Positions 33,921 to 42,907 are shown, counted from the first letter of the stretch. The stretch: DNA of 64,000 nucleotides from Sphingosinicella terrae (GCF_003347635.1 NZ_QDFY01000001.1:372001-436000), one strand, 5' to 3'. The notes: generated from the letters alone by a model not told the origin. Translations and numbers: made by a program.

Positions 33921-34130
33921 CGAAGGCTCCTGATCCGTGTCGTGTCACCGGTCGGCGCGCCAACGGAAGAGAAGACGCCCCGAGCATGGCTCCGCGGTCC
34001 GACATCGCAGCGTAGACGCTGCCAGAGGGGCCCGGTCCGCAGAGTCTAGCTAGGGACGGGCGACGGGAGGCGCAAGGCGGGGGAGGCGGAGGCCGGCTGG
34101 TACAACGCCAGGAGATCAGGCTGAAACGCG

Positions 34131-34532
34131 CTACGGCACTCCCTTGTTAAGCCCTCCCCTTGATGGGGAGGGATGGGTGGGGTGGCGCTCCTGCAAGGTT
34201 TCGGCAATCGCGATTGCGACGCCGTCGTCGTTGCCGAGCACATCGCTGTTCCAGAATCGAACCACGCGATAGCCTTGACCATTGATCGTCCGCGTCCGGC
34301 GACGATCCTTCTCGCCCCCATGCTGGCCGCCATCGACTTCGATCACGAGCCGAGCGCGATGTGACACGAAATCCGCGAAGAACCGCCGGATCGGCGCCTG
34401 GCGCCGAAAATGCATGTCCCGAAAATTGGCGCGCAGGAGGTTCCACATGGCCTTCTCGGCCTCGGTGGGAATGCTGCGGAGTCCGCGGGCTCGCGCTGTA
34501 CTGCCTTCTGGAGGGCGGTATTTGACCATCAT
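34131..34532 (-). CDS. DUF559 endonuclease-like protein
   Basis: A 133-residue protein of the DUF559 family, related to very-short-patch-repair and PD-(D/E)xK nucleases. Visible: the SIPTEAEKAMWNLLRANF helix, FRRQAPIRRFFADFVSHRA, then LVIEVDGGQHGGEKDRRRTR with the likely metal-binding Asp and Glu/Asp residues, and YRVVRFWNSDVLGNDDGV. The last residues (HPTHPSPSRGGLNKG) are encoded by a palindromic repeat, and an inverted copy of that repeat lies just upstream of the start. Cellular role unknown; repair and repeat mobilisation are possibilities. Confidence 0.85.
   Translation of the reverse strand: MMVKYRPPEGSTARARGLRSIPTEAEKAMWNLLRANFRDMHFRRQAPIRRFFADFVSHRARLVIEVDGGQHGGEKDRRRTRTINGQGYRVVRFWNSDVLGNDDGVAIAIAETLQERHPTHPSPSRGGLNKGVP
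34148..34184 (+). repeat. Palindromic repeat, left copy flanking the DUF559 gene
   Basis: A G/C-rich element with an internal hairpin (CCCTCCCC, TTGAT, GGGGAGGG) followed by a G/T-rich arm (ATGGGTGGGGTG). It overlaps the 3' end of the DUF559 gene. An inverted copy is at 34549-34586 and related elements are in dnaE and upstream of lolC. Confidence 0.8.
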
Positions 34533-34548
34533 TCCCGACTCCGGCGCT

Positions 34549-34586
34549 CACCCCACCCAAACCCTCCCCATCAAGGGGAGGGCTTA
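34549..34586 (-). repeat. Palindromic repeat, right copy flanking the DUF559 gene
   Basis: The reverse complement of the left copy with about two differences: CACCCCACCCA, a short spacer, then CCCTCCCC, ATCAA, GGGGAGGG and CTTA. It lies 16 bp upstream of the DUF559 start, so the gene sits exactly between two inverted copies. Confidence 0.8.
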
Positions 34587-34623
34587 GGAGGGGAGGGGAG
34601 GGAACGAAAGCGCCTCCGCCCCC

Positions 34624-35292
34624 TCAATATCTCCGCAGGAGTCCGGCCAGCTTGCCCTGGATCTTGACCTGGTTGGGCGCGTAGCGCTGCGGGTCGTAAT
34701 GGCGGTTGGCGGGGTCGAGGCGGATCATCTGGCCTTCGCGCCGGAAGGTCTTCAGCGTCGCTTCCTCGTCGTTGATCAGCGCGACCACGATCTCGCCGTC
34801 GCGGGCGGTGTCCTGGCGGCGGATGAGCGCATAGTCGCCGTCGAGAATGCCTTCCTCGACCATCGAATCGCCCGCCACCTCCAGCGCATAATGCTCGCCC
34901 GGGCCGAGCAGGGCCGCGGGGACGGGCAAGGTCTCGGAGCCCTGCAGCGCCTCGATCGGCGTCCCGGCGGCGATCCGGCCGTGAAGCGGGATGTCCATGA
35001 TGTCGTTGGCGGCACGTGGCAGGCTCTGCGAAACGCCCGCCTGGCTGCCGACGCCGGCGGCGGCGCCCGGAGCCTTGGTCTCCGGCATCCGCAGCACCTC
35101 GAGCGCTCGGGCGCGATTGGCCAGCCGGCGAATGAAGCCGCGCTCCTCCAAAGCGGAGATCAGCCGGTGGACGCCGCTCTTCGACTTGAGGTCGAGGGCG
35201 TCCTTCATCTCCTCGAACGAGGGCGACACGCCGGTCTCGGACAGGCGCTCGTTGATGTACAGAAGAAGCTCGTGTTGCTTGCGGGTCAGCAT
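34624..35292 (-). CDS. lexA: LexA repressor
   Basis: A 222-residue SOS repressor. N-terminal winged helix: [41 protein letters not shown] self-cleavage Ala-Gly site lies in HGRIAAGTP; the catalytic Ser is in [18 protein letters not shown] and the Lys in [11 protein letters not shown]. Two overlapping LexA boxes precede the start, so it represses itself. It lies between trpG and the repeat-flanked DUF559 gene; the usual moeA/moaC/trp genes are missing from this side. Confidence 0.97.
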   Translation of the reverse strand: MLTRKQHELLLYINERLSETGVSPSFEEMKDALDLKSKSGVHRLISALEERGFIRRLANRARALEVLRMPETKAPGAAAGVGSQAGVSQSLPRAANDIMDIPLHGRIAAGTPIEALQGSETLPVPAALLGPGEHYALEVAGDSMVEEGILDGDYALIRRQDTARDGEIVVALINDEEATLKTFRREGQMIRLDPANRHYDPQRYAPNQVKIQGKLAGLLRRY

Positions 35293-35307
35293 GTCGGTCC
35301 CCCTCTG

Positions 35308-35333
35308 GAACGTATACGGAACGTGTACGGAAC
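35308..35333 (-). promoter_or_regulatory. Two overlapping LexA operators upstream of lexA
   Basis: On the plus strand GAAC occurs at 35308, 35319 and 35330, each separated by 7 bases (GTATACG and GTGTACG). On the minus strand this is GTTC-N7-GTTC-N7-GTTC, two tandem copies of the alphaproteobacterial SOS box. The site begins 16 bp before the lexA start codon. Confidence 0.9.
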
Positions 35334-35346
35334 AGGGAGAAGGCTG

Positions 35347-35937
35347 TCAAGCGCCTGCGATTTCGGCCTCTCGCGCAAGCTCCAGGAAGCGTCTCAGCAG
35401 GGCATGGCCATGCTCGCTGGCGATGCTTTCCGGGTGGAACTGGACGCCGTGGATCGGCAGCGCGCGGTGGCGCAGGCCCTGGATCGTCCCGTCCTCGGCG
35501 GTGGCGTTGACGAGGAGCGAGTCCGGCAGGTCGCCGGGATCGAGCGCGAGCGAATGATAGCGGGTCGCGGTGAACGGCGAGGGCAGGCAGGAGAAGAGGC
35601 CGGTACCGTCGTGGCGGACCGCGCTCGTCTTGCCGTGCATCGGTGCCGTGCGGACCAGCCGGGCGCCGAAATGCCGGCCGATCGCCTGGTGGCCCAGGCA
35701 GACGCCCAGCAAGGGCCGCCGCGCCGCCGTGCAGGCGGCCACGACGTCGAGCGAGATGCCGGATTGCTCCGGCGTGCCGGGGCCGGGCGAGATCAGGATG
35801 GCGGCGGCGCCGCTCGCCAGCGCCTCGGCTGCGGTCAGCGCGTCGTTCCGCTCCACCCGCACCTCGGTTCCGATCTCCTTCAGATACTGGACGAGGTTCC
35901 AGGTGAAGCTGTCATAATTGTCGACGACCAGGATCAT
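35347..35937 (-). CDS. trpG: Anthranilate / aminodeoxychorismate synthase glutamine amidotransferase
   Basis: A 196-residue class I glutamine amidotransferase. MILVVDNYDSFTWNLVQYL, oxyanion region ISPGPGTPEQSG, nucleophile Cys in LLGVCLGHQAIG, and the His/Glu of IHGVQFHPESIASEHG are all present. It releases ammonia from glutamine for anthranilate (TrpE) or aminodeoxychorismate (PabB) synthesis. The normally adjacent trpE, trpD and trpC genes are absent, so a folate role is possible. The start is the ATG giving MILVVDN; upstream codons are shadow. The TGA lies 54 bp before lexA. Confidence 0.93.
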   Translation of the reverse strand: MILVVDNYDSFTWNLVQYLKEIGTEVRVERNDALTAAEALASGAAAILISPGPGTPEQSGISLDVVAACTAARRPLLGVCLGHQAIGRHFGARLVRTAPMHGKTSAVRHDGTGLFSCLPSPFTATRYHSLALDPGDLPDSLLVNATAEDGTIQGLRHRALPIHGVQFHPESIASEHGHALLRRFLELAREAEIAGA

Positions 35938-35986
35938 CGCGCGACGGGCGACGGGCGGGCGCAGGGAAGGGGCGCCCGCGCCGTCC

Positions 35987-37930
35987 TTACTCCGCCAGGC
36001 CGCCGACCAGCCGGCGGCGCGCGGCCTCGATCGCCTCGGGATTGCGCTCGACCTCGGCGCTGCGCTCGAGCGCACGGGCGAACTGCTCGGCCATCTCGGC
36101 TGCCGCCGAGCTGGTGAACTCGTTGCGCGTGGTCGCGATCAGCTCGGGCCGGCTCGAGGCGTCTCCGGGCGTGCGCTGGGCATGGTGGACGACGAACCAG
36201 CCGCGGCCGTTCGGCGCCGGGATCACCTGCGCCCGGCCCTGAGGCAGGCTGAACAAGGTGAGCAGCGGCGGCGGCGTCTGCGTGCCCGCCCGGCTGATGT
36301 CGAGGCGCTGCATCTCGAGCGCTTCCGGCGCCGGCATGCGCGGCTGCGCCTGGGCGAAGGCTTCCGCCGGCGCCATTCCGCCGTTGATGCGCTGGGCGAT
36401 CTGGTCGGCAATCGCGCGCCCGCGCTCGAGCGCCCGCTGCTGGATCAGCTCGGCACGGACCTGGTCGCGGATCCGGGGCAGCGGCGGCGGTGCGGCCGGC
36501 ACCACCCGCTCGATCCCGACGAGGGCGTAGCGCTGGTTGGGCTGGATCTGCTCGACCACCGGCTCGGGATCCTCGGCATCGATCTCGAACGCGCTGCGCA
36601 GCAGCGGCTGCAGCTCCGGCGGGACGGTGAAGGGCTGGTCCGGCGACTGGCCGGTCTCGGTGATCGCCGGGGTCGTGACGATCTGGAGCCGCTCCGACTG
36701 GGCCGCTTCCTCGAGGCTCGCGCCGTCCGCTATCCGTTCCTCGACACGGCCGACGACCCCGGCGAGCGCCTCGGCGAGCTTGCGCTGCTCGATCGCCTGG
36801 ACGATCTCGGCGCGCACCGTCTCGAGCGGCCGCGCCGGGCTGCGGTTGATCTGCTCGACCCGGGCGACATGGAAGCCGAGCGGGCTGCGGATCGGGCCGA
36901 CGACGGCGTCCTGGGCCGCGGCGAAGGCGGCATTGGCGACCTCGGGCGTGGTGATCCCGGCGAATTGCTCGCGGGTCTGATTGGCCGAGCTGATGTCGGC
37001 TTCGCTGAAGCCGGCCGCCTGGGCCGCCGCGACGAAGCTGGTGCCGCCGCGAACCGCCTGGACGAAGCGTTGCGCCGCCGCCTGGTCCGGAAGCACGATC
37101 TGCTGGAGGTCGCGGGTCTCGCGCGGGCCGTAGGTGGCGGCATTCTGCTGATAATGAGCCGCGATCTCCTGGTCGGTGGCGCGCACCTGTGCGGCGACCT
37201 GCTCCGGCCCGATCATCGCATAGCGGATGACTCGTCGCTCCGGGACGACGAATCGGCCGCGGGCGCGCTGATAGAAAGCGGTGACTTCCGCATCGGTCGG
37301 TTCGATGCCGGCCTGGAGAAGCTCGGTGGGGACGACGCCGATCGTGCCGCGGCGGCGCTCGAGCAGCAGATCGGCGTAGGAACGGGCAAGGCCTTCCGGT
37401 ACCGCGGCACCGCGCGCGATCGGGCCGAGCAGCTGCCGCTGCATCAGCGATCGGGCGATGTCCTGGCGCAGCTGCGGCTCGGTGATGTTCTGCGCCTGCA
37501 GCGCCTGGCGCATGATGCTCGCGTCGAACTGGCCGGCGACGTTGCGGAAGCCCGGGATGTTGACGATCTCGCGGTCGATCATCTCATCGGAGACGGTGAG
37601 GCCCTGATCCTGGCCGAAGGCCTGCACCGCCAGCGCCAGCACCAGCTGGTCGACGATGGGGGTGAAGGCCTGGCCGACGAATTCCGCCATGCCGAGGTCC
37701 GGGCGCTCCTGGCGCGCCCGCCGATATTCGCGGCTGATGACGTCGTTGACCTCCTGCTCGGTGAGCGTTCCGCTCGCGGCCCGCGCCAGCGGCGTGCCGG
37801 AGCCGCCGCCGGAAAGGCTGCCCAGGTCGCCAATGCCGCCCGTGCCGAATCCGGTCACCACCATGGCGAGCAAGGCGAGGAACAGAATCGCTCCGGCGGT
37901 CCAGGAACGGAAGCGACGGGTAGCAGCCAT
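35987..37930 (-). CDS. ppiD: SurA_N/PpiD-type peptidylprolyl isomerase
   Basis: A 647-residue periplasmic folding factor held by one N-terminal membrane anchor (AGAILFLALLAMVVTGFG). An N-terminal SurA-like helical region (TLTEQEVNDVISREYRRARQ) is followed by one or two parvulin-like segments (IAAHYQQNAATYGPRETRDL, RFVQAVRGGTSFVAAAQAAG) and a C-terminal domain. PpiD helps newly exported proteins leave the Sec channel. It is divergent from tpiA, as in related bacteria, and is normally followed by trpE; here trpG follows directly. Confidence 0.9.
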   Translation of the reverse strand: MAATRRFRSWTAGAILFLALLAMVVTGFGTGGIGDLGSLSGGGSGTPLARAASGTLTEQEVNDVISREYRRARQERPDLGMAEFVGQAFTPIVDQLVLALAVQAFGQDQGLTVSDEMIDREIVNIPGFRNVAGQFDASIMRQALQAQNITEPQLRQDIARSLMQRQLLGPIARGAAVPEGLARSYADLLLERRRGTIGVVPTELLQAGIEPTDAEVTAFYQRARGRFVVPERRVIRYAMIGPEQVAAQVRATDQEIAAHYQQNAATYGPRETRDLQQIVLPDQAAAQRFVQAVRGGTSFVAAAQAAGFSEADISSANQTREQFAGITTPEVANAAFAAAQDAVVGPIRSPLGFHVARVEQINRSPARPLETVRAEIVQAIEQRKLAEALAGVVGRVEERIADGASLEEAAQSERLQIVTTPAITETGQSPDQPFTVPPELQPLLRSAFEIDAEDPEPVVEQIQPNQRYALVGIERVVPAAPPPLPRIRDQVRAELIQQRALERGRAIADQIAQRINGGMAPAEAFAQAQPRMPAPEALEMQRLDISRAGTQTPPPLLTLFSLPQGRAQVIPAPNGRGWFVVHHAQRTPGDASSRPELIATTRNEFTSSAAAEMAEQFARALERSAEVERNPEAIEAARRRLVGGLAE

Positions 37931-38095
37931 GGATGAAGGTCCTCGAAACGGTTTCGCGGCTCATAGGAAAGCCGCCGGGCCGCGGCAAGCTCGGGCCGGT
38001 CGGAGCCGTCCGACCGCGGATCCGCCGCCGACATTCGCCTCTCCCGTTTTCCGGCGAACCCGCTTATGCGGCATCGGATCAATCGAGGAGGATCG

Positions 38096-38848
38096 ATGCA
38101 CGTCCGCCGCAAGCTCGTCGCCGGCAACTGGAAGATGAACGGCAACCTGGCCCAGCTCGCCGAGCTGCACGCGATCGCCGAGGCGGCCCGTGCCGCGGGC
38201 GGCGTCGACGTCGCCGTCTGCCCGCCTTTCACCCTGATCGCCCCGGCGGTGACCCGGGCCGGCGGCGCCATCGTCATCGGCGCCCAGGATTGCCACGCCG
38301 AGGAGAGCGGCGCCCATACCGGCAACGTCTCGGCCGCGATGATCAAGGAGGCCGGCGGCCGCATGGCGATCGTCGGCCATAGCGAGCGCCGCGCCGAGCA
38401 GCAGGAAAGCGACGTCGCCGTGCGCGGCAAGGCCGTCGCCGCGCTGCGTCACGGCTTCGTCACCATCGTCTGCGTCGGCGAGAGCGCGCTCGATCGTGCC
38501 GCCGGCAGCCATGTCGACGTCGTCGAGCGTCAGCTCGAAGGCTCGCTCCCGGACTCGTGGGAGGAGGGCGAGCTCGTCCTCGCCTACGAGCCGATCTGGG
38601 CGATCGGCACCGGCAACGTCGCCACACCCGCCGACATCGGCGAAATGCATGCGGCGATCCGCCGTCACCTCGTCGGCCGTTTCGGCGATTCCGGGCAAAG
38701 GACCAGGATCCTCTACGGCGGCTCGGTCAAGGCCGACAACGCCGCCGAGATCTTCGCCGTGGCCGATGTCGACGGCGCCCTCGTCGGCGGCGCCAGTCTC
38801 ACTGCGGACCTTTTCGTCCCCATCATCGAGGCCGCGGCGCGGTCCTGA
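38096..38848 (+). CDS. tpiA: Triose-phosphate isomerase
   Basis: A 250-residue TIM-barrel enzyme interconverting dihydroxyacetone phosphate and glyceraldehyde 3-phosphate. Motifs: VAGNWKMNG with the active-site Lys, catalytic His in AIVGHSERRAEQQ, catalytic Glu in VLAYEPIWAIGTG, and phosphate-binding ILYGGSVKADNA and LVGGASL. I use ATG 38096 after GAGGAGGATC instead of the upstream ATG 38066. Confidence 0.97.
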   Translation: MHVRRKLVAGNWKMNGNLAQLAELHAIAEAARAAGGVDVAVCPPFTLIAPAVTRAGGAIVIGAQDCHAEESGAHTGNVSAAMIKEAGGRMAIVGHSERRAEQQESDVAVRGKAVAALRHGFVTIVCVGESALDRAAGSHVDVVERQLEGSLPDSWEEGELVLAYEPIWAIGTGNVATPADIGEMHAAIRRHLVGRFGDSGQRTRILYGGSVKADNAAEIFAVADVDGALVGGASLTADLFVPIIEAAARS

Positions 38849-38978
38849 GACGGGTGCTCGTCCCCGCGCTTTTGCCGGGCCTTCGCCGCGCGGAGGCTCC
38901 TGCGCTAACCCCGCCCTTGAGAAGCGTCCTGCGATACCCTAAGTCGCGCGCCGACCTGCCTTTCCGGAAAGCCCCCGC

Positions 38979-39398
38979 ATGTTCACCTTCATCCTCATCG
39001 TCCAGACGCTCGTCGCCATCGTGATGATCACGGTCATCCTGATGCAGCGTTCGGAGGGCGGCGGGCTCACCGGCGGCAGCCCGTCGGGACTGATGACTGC
39101 GCGCGGGGCGTCCGATTTCCTGACCCGCACCACGGCGATCAGCGCGACCATCTTCGTCATCCTGTCGATCGTTCTCGCCGCTCTCGCCGCCGGCACGCGC
39201 GGCCCGCGCGAGATCGATCCGAGCCTGGCGACGCCGGCGCCGGCGCCCGCTGGCTCTCCCACGGAGCGGCAGTCGAGCCCGTTCACGCCGAACCCGCAGG
39301 CCGTTCCCGGCGCCCAGCCCGGCACCCCCGCCGCGGCGCCCGCGACGCCGGCCGCGCCCGCCCAGGGCAATCAGAGCGGCGTTCCGATCGCGCAATAG
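38979..39398 (+). CDS. secG: Preprotein translocase subunit SecG
   Basis: A 139-residue SecG with two membrane helices (FTFILIVQTLVAIVMITVIL and TTAISATIFVILSIVLAALA) and between them the signature LMQRSEGGGLTGGSPSGLMT. The C-terminal half is an Ala/Pro-rich low-complexity tail (PGAQPGTPAAAPATPAAPAQ), common in alphaproteobacteria. SecG belongs to the SecYEG export channel. tpiA-secG-pyrG is a conserved order. Confidence 0.95.
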   Translation: MFTFILIVQTLVAIVMITVILMQRSEGGGLTGGSPSGLMTARGASDFLTRTTAISATIFVILSIVLAALAAGTRGPREIDPSLATPAPAPAGSPTERQSSPFTPNPQAVPGAQPGTPAAAPATPAAPAQGNQSGVPIAQ

Positions 39399-39464
39399 GT
39401 TTCCGATTTCCGCCGGCCTCGCTTCCTCGATCGCGGCGGCGGAAGGCCCGAAACCCGGCATATT

Positions 39465-39490
39465 GCGGCCGGAAAGGCCGCCTTTCCCTC
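39465..39490 (+). terminator. Terminator after secG
   Basis: GCGGCC, GGAAA, GGCCGC (39465-39481) followed by CTTTCCCTC. The hairpin is 67 bp after the secG stop and upstream of pyrG. Confidence 0.5.
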
Positions 39491-39581
39491 GGGCCGAGCC
39501 CGTTCACGCCCTTTATCCGGAATAAAAAATCGATTCGGCGGCTTGCCCGAATCCTCGCCCTCCGCTTAAGCCTGCCCTCCC

Positions 39582-41219
39582 ATGGCGCGGTTCATTTTCA
39601 TCACCGGCGGCGTGGTCTCATCTCTTGGCAAGGGCCTGATGGCCGCCAGTCTGGCGGCGCTTCTCCAGGCGCGCGGCTACAAGGTGCGGCTGCGCAAGCT
39701 CGATCCCTATCTCAACGTCGATCCGGGGACGATGTCTCCCTATCAGCACGGCGAGGTCTACGTCACCGACGACGGTGCCGAGACCGACCTGGATCTCGGC
39801 CATTACGAACGCTTCACCGGCGTGCCCGCACGCCAGAGCGACAACGTCACGTCGGGCCGGATCTACCAGGGAATCATCCAGCGCGAGCGGCGCGGCGACT
39901 ATCTCGGCGCGACTGTCCAGGTGATCCCGCACGTCACCAACGCGATCAAGGACTTCATCCGGGCCGACATTGATCCGGAATGCGACTTCATCATCTGCGA
40001 GATCGGCGGCACCGTCGGCGACATCGAATCGCTGCCCTTCATCGAGGCGATCCGCCAGTTGAGGAACGAGGTCGGGCGCGGCGACACCGTCTCGATCCAC
40101 ACCACCCTCGTCCCCTATATCGCCGCCGCCGGCGAGCTGAAGACCAAGCCGACCCAGCACAGCGTGCGCGAGCTGACGTCGCTCGGCATCCAGCCGGAGA
40201 TCCTCGTCACCCGCTGCGATCGGCCGCTGCCGGACAGCGACCGGGCCAAGATCGCCTTGTTCTGCAACGTCCGGACCGAGGCCGTCATTCCCGCGCTCGA
40301 CGCCGCCAGCATCTACGCGGTGCCGGCCCAGTATCACGAGGCGGGGCTGGATTCGGAGGTCCTCCACGCCTTCGGCATCGACGACGCGCCGACTCCGGAT
40401 CTGGCCCGCTGGGACGACGTGCTCGACCGGCTGCTCAATCCGGAAGGCGAGGTGACGATCGGCGTCGTCGGCAAATATGTCGGCCTGCAGGACGCCTATA
40501 AGAGCCTGACCGAGGCGCTGGTCCATGGCGGTCTCGCCAACCGGGTCAAGGTCAACATCAAGTGGCTCGACGCCGAATTGTTCTCGAGCGCCGAATCCGA
40601 GATCGCGGCGGCGCTGGAGCCGATGCACGCCATCCTCGTCCCCGGCGGCTTCGGCGAGCGCGGCAGCGAGGGCAAGATCGCCTCGGTCCATTTCGCCCGC
40701 GAACGCAAGGTGCCCTTCTTCGGCATCTGCCTCGGCATGCAGATGGCGTGCATCGAGGGCGCGCGGAACACCGCCGGCATCGAGGGTGCCGGCTCCTCCG
40801 AGTTCGGCGAATGCCACGAGCCGGTGGTCGGCCTGATCACCGAGTGGATGAGCGCGGAGGGCTTGCAGAAGCGCGAGGCGAGCGGCGATCTCGGCGGCAC
40901 CATGCGGCTCGGCGCCTATGAGGCGAAGCTGGCCGGCAACAGCGTCGTGCGCTCCATCTACGGTTCCGACACGATCAGCGAGCGCCATCGCCACCGCTAC
41001 GAGGTCAACATCCACTACAAGGAAGCGCTCGAACAGGGCGGCCTCGTCTTCTCCGGCATGAGCCCCGACGGCGAGCTCCCGGAGATCGTCGAGCGGCCCG
41101 ACCATCCCTGGTTCATCGGAGTCCAGTTCCACCCCGAACTGAAGTCCAAACCCTTCGATCCCCACCCGCTCTTCGCCAGCTTCATCCAGGCGGCGGTGAA
41201 GCAGAGCCGGCTGGTCTAG
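39582..41219 (+). CDS. pyrG: CTP synthase
   Basis: A 545-residue enzyme making CTP from UTP, ATP and glutamine. The N-terminal amidoligase domain starts [20 protein letters not shown] and contains [20 protein letters not shown]; the C-terminal glutamine amidotransferase has the nucleophile Cys in [19 protein letters not shown] and the His/Glu pair in [12 protein letters not shown]. Full length. It has its own upstream region after the secG terminator. Confidence 0.98.
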   Translation: MARFIFITGGVVSSLGKGLMAASLAALLQARGYKVRLRKLDPYLNVDPGTMSPYQHGEVYVTDDGAETDLDLGHYERFTGVPARQSDNVTSGRIYQGIIQRERRGDYLGATVQVIPHVTNAIKDFIRADIDPECDFIICEIGGTVGDIESLPFIEAIRQLRNEVGRGDTVSIHTTLVPYIAAAGELKTKPTQHSVRELTSLGIQPEILVTRCDRPLPDSDRAKIALFCNVRTEAVIPALDAASIYAVPAQYHEAGLDSEVLHAFGIDDAPTPDLARWDDVLDRLLNPEGEVTIGVVGKYVGLQDAYKSLTEALVHGGLANRVKVNIKWLDAELFSSAESEIAAALEPMHAILVPGGFGERGSEGKIASVHFARERKVPFFGICLGMQMACIEGARNTAGIEGAGSSEFGECHEPVVGLITEWMSAEGLQKREASGDLGGTMRLGAYEAKLAGNSVVRSIYGSDTISERHRHRYEVNIHYKEALEQGGLVFSGMSPDGELPEIVERPDHPWFIGVQFHPELKSKPFDPHPLFASFIQAAVKQSRLV

Positions 41220-41333
41220 CCACGGTCCGCTCCGGCGCCCGCTGGTGCTGGCCAGGACCAGCGCGCTCGGTTAGCCTGCCCGCAAAGGTCGCGGCGACGA
41301 TCGCGGTTGCAGGGAAGGGGGCGCTTCTTGGGC

Positions 41334-41798
41334 ATGCTGGCATTCATTGGCGCGCTGCTGGTCGTCCAGTCGGCGGCGCCGCCGCCTCCCGAGCACTTCT
41401 TCGTCGGCCGCATGGAGAGCGTCGGCACCGTCGACATGATCCTGTCGCGCCCGCACCGGGTGCGCGTGCGCACCCAGGGCCGGATGGCGCGGGACGGCGC
41501 CCTGATCATGGACCAGGTGGTGGAGGAGGAAGGCAAGCCGCCGCGCAGCCGCAGCTGGCGGCTGGTGCGAAGCGGCCCGAACCGGTTCACCGGCACCGTC
41601 ACCGACGGCCGTGGGCCGGTGACCGGCGAGATGGAAGGCAATGTCCTTCGCTTGCGCTACCGCACCAATCAGAACATCTCGGTGGACCAGACCATCACCC
41701 TGCATCGCGGCGGCCGAACCGCCCACAACCGGATGACCTTCCGCCGCTTCGGCCTCACCGTCGCCACCTATGAGGAGACGATCCGCCGGGTCGACTGA
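41334..41798 (+). CDS. DUF3833-like secreted protein
   Basis: About 154 residues. An N-terminal signal peptide (MLAFIGALLVVQSAAPPP) is followed by a lipocalin-like all-beta domain: HFFVGRMESVGTVDMI, SRSWRLVRSGPNRFTGTVTD, GEMEGNVLRLRYRT. The motif order fits DUF3833. The start is uncertain: TTG 41307 and TTG 41328 are in frame, but ATG 41334 gives a cleaner signal peptide, with AGGGAAGGGGG about 10 bases upstream. Function unknown. Confidence 0.7.
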   Translation: MLAFIGALLVVQSAAPPPPEHFFVGRMESVGTVDMILSRPHRVRVRTQGRMARDGALIMDQVVEEEGKPPRSRSWRLVRSGPNRFTGTVTDGRGPVTGEMEGNVLRLRYRTNQNISVDQTITLHRGGRTAHNRMTFRRFGLTVATYEETIRRVD

Positions 41799-41816
41799 TC
41801 GTGGTATCGGGACGCT

Positions 41817-42113
41817 TCAGGCGGCGCTGCGCGCATCGACCTGCGCTTCGTCGGCGATCGGCGAAGGCACCCGCTCATAGTCGCCGCCGCCTGCCGGTCC
41901 CGAAGCCATCTCCGCGGACTTGCGGACATGCATGTAGGGGACCCAGACGTCGCCGAACGCCGAGCGTTGGTACCAGACGTCGAGCACGTCGTAGGACGTC
42001 CAGAAGCCGTTCACGTCCTGCAGGCGGACGCCCTCGCCGATGCGCGGCACCGCGACGAAGCGGATCGTCTGCTGGGTCTGGGTGGTCTCGTTCTGGACCT
42101 CGATTTCGAACAC
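41817..42113 (-). CDS. Hypothetical protein
   Basis: A 98-residue protein: VFEIEVQNETTQTQQTIRFV, then VPRIGEGVRLQDVNGFWTSY and DVLDVWYQRSAFGDVWVPYM, predicted mostly beta, with a disordered end. The GTG at 42113 has a well-placed GGAGA site (about 7 bases), favouring it over upstream starts. No family recognised. It is divergent from the small gene at 42514. Confidence 0.6.
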   Translation of the reverse strand: MFEIEVQNETTQTQQTIRFVAVPRIGEGVRLQDVNGFWTSYDVLDVWYQRSAFGDVWVPYMHVRKSAEMASGPAGGGDYERVPSPIADEAQVDARSAA

Positions 42114-42203
42114 TTCGCGTCTCCGTGAAGGCAAAGCCGGATCCGCCCTCGACGCCGACGGCGCCACCGCCGGCCGATTCGGCGGTCGGGCACAGGCCGC
42201 CAT

Positions 42204-42513
42204 TGTCGTGACGTCGGCGTAAAGGAATCGCTAACGATCCGTGTGAGATGAAGGGGTGCCGTTTCGGGACGATGGCCCGGATGGCGCGTCGGCATGCGGC
42301 CTTCGGGCGAGGCAAACAATCGGCGCGGCGGGACTATAGGCGAAAGCGAGCGCCGGTCCGGGCAAGGAGATGACGAGTTCATGGCGCGGCTTGACCCACC
42401 CAGGCGGCTCACCAATATTGGTGATGTTCGCTGGTTTATTTCCCCTGGATGCCAAAGCGCCTCGACGTCGGGCGCGCAGGCGAGGGCATTCGGATTCGAT
42501 TGCGCGGTTGGCC
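42204..42513. other. Divergent intergenic region, with candidate promoter
   Basis: About 310 bp between the two small divergent genes. Apart from the palindrome and promoter described at 42390-42423, no gene is seen; open frames running through it on both strands have no family character. Confidence 0.4.
42390..42423 (+). promoter_or_regulatory. Candidate promoter with a 16-bp palindrome over its -10 box
   Basis: TTGACC (42390-42395), a 17-base spacer, then AATATT (42413-42418). The perfect palindrome TCACCAATATTGGTGA (42408-42423) is centred on that -10-like box. It lies 91 bp upstream of the 80-residue gene at 42514. A repressor site is the natural reading. Confidence 0.45.
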
Positions 42514-42756
42514 ATGGCACTCGCTGAAGAGATGAAGCGCGCCGCGCAGGCGCCCGGGCTCGACCCCTCGCTCAAGACTCTGCTTCAGCGCGCCTCCGAC
42601 ATGCTCGGCCCCGGCGGCGACGATCCGTGGGTCAATATCGTCCGTCACGAGCTCGAGAGTGTCGCGCTGATGATCGAGGCCGAGGTGGCCGTCTGGCCGG
42701 AGGATGTCGATCGGCTCCGCTCCCTCGCCGCGCGAGTCCGCGGCCGGATGCCCTGA
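42514..42756 (+). CDS. Small hypothetical helical protein
   Basis: About 80 residues, predicted helical, charged: MALAEEMKRAAQAPGLDPSL, ASDMLGPGGDDPWVNIVRHE, ESVALMIEAEVAVWPEDVDR. The longer open frame from 42370 runs across the palindrome and begins with a sequence of no protein character, so I take the ATG at 42514. No family recognised. Confidence 0.5.
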   Translation: MALAEEMKRAAQAPGLDPSLKTLLQRASDMLGPGGDDPWVNIVRHELESVALMIEAEVAVWPEDVDRLRSLAARVRGRMP

Positions 42757-42907
42757 CCCCGAGCCGATCGCTACCCGTGGCCGAAGGTTCTCCGGGACCG
42801 GTATGTCTCGGCCAGCTTCCCGCTGCGAGTGCGAGCCGCGGCGAGCCCCGACTGCGTTGGATCAGCGTGCTTGCGGCGGCGCGAGGGTTCGCTGACGGCG
42901 AGGGCCT

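Noticed and set aside
34147-34560. Alternative minus-strand frame overlapping the DUF559 gene, including translated repeats
   Set aside because: Its ends are translations of the palindromic repeats and its centre is out of frame with the DUF559 motifs.
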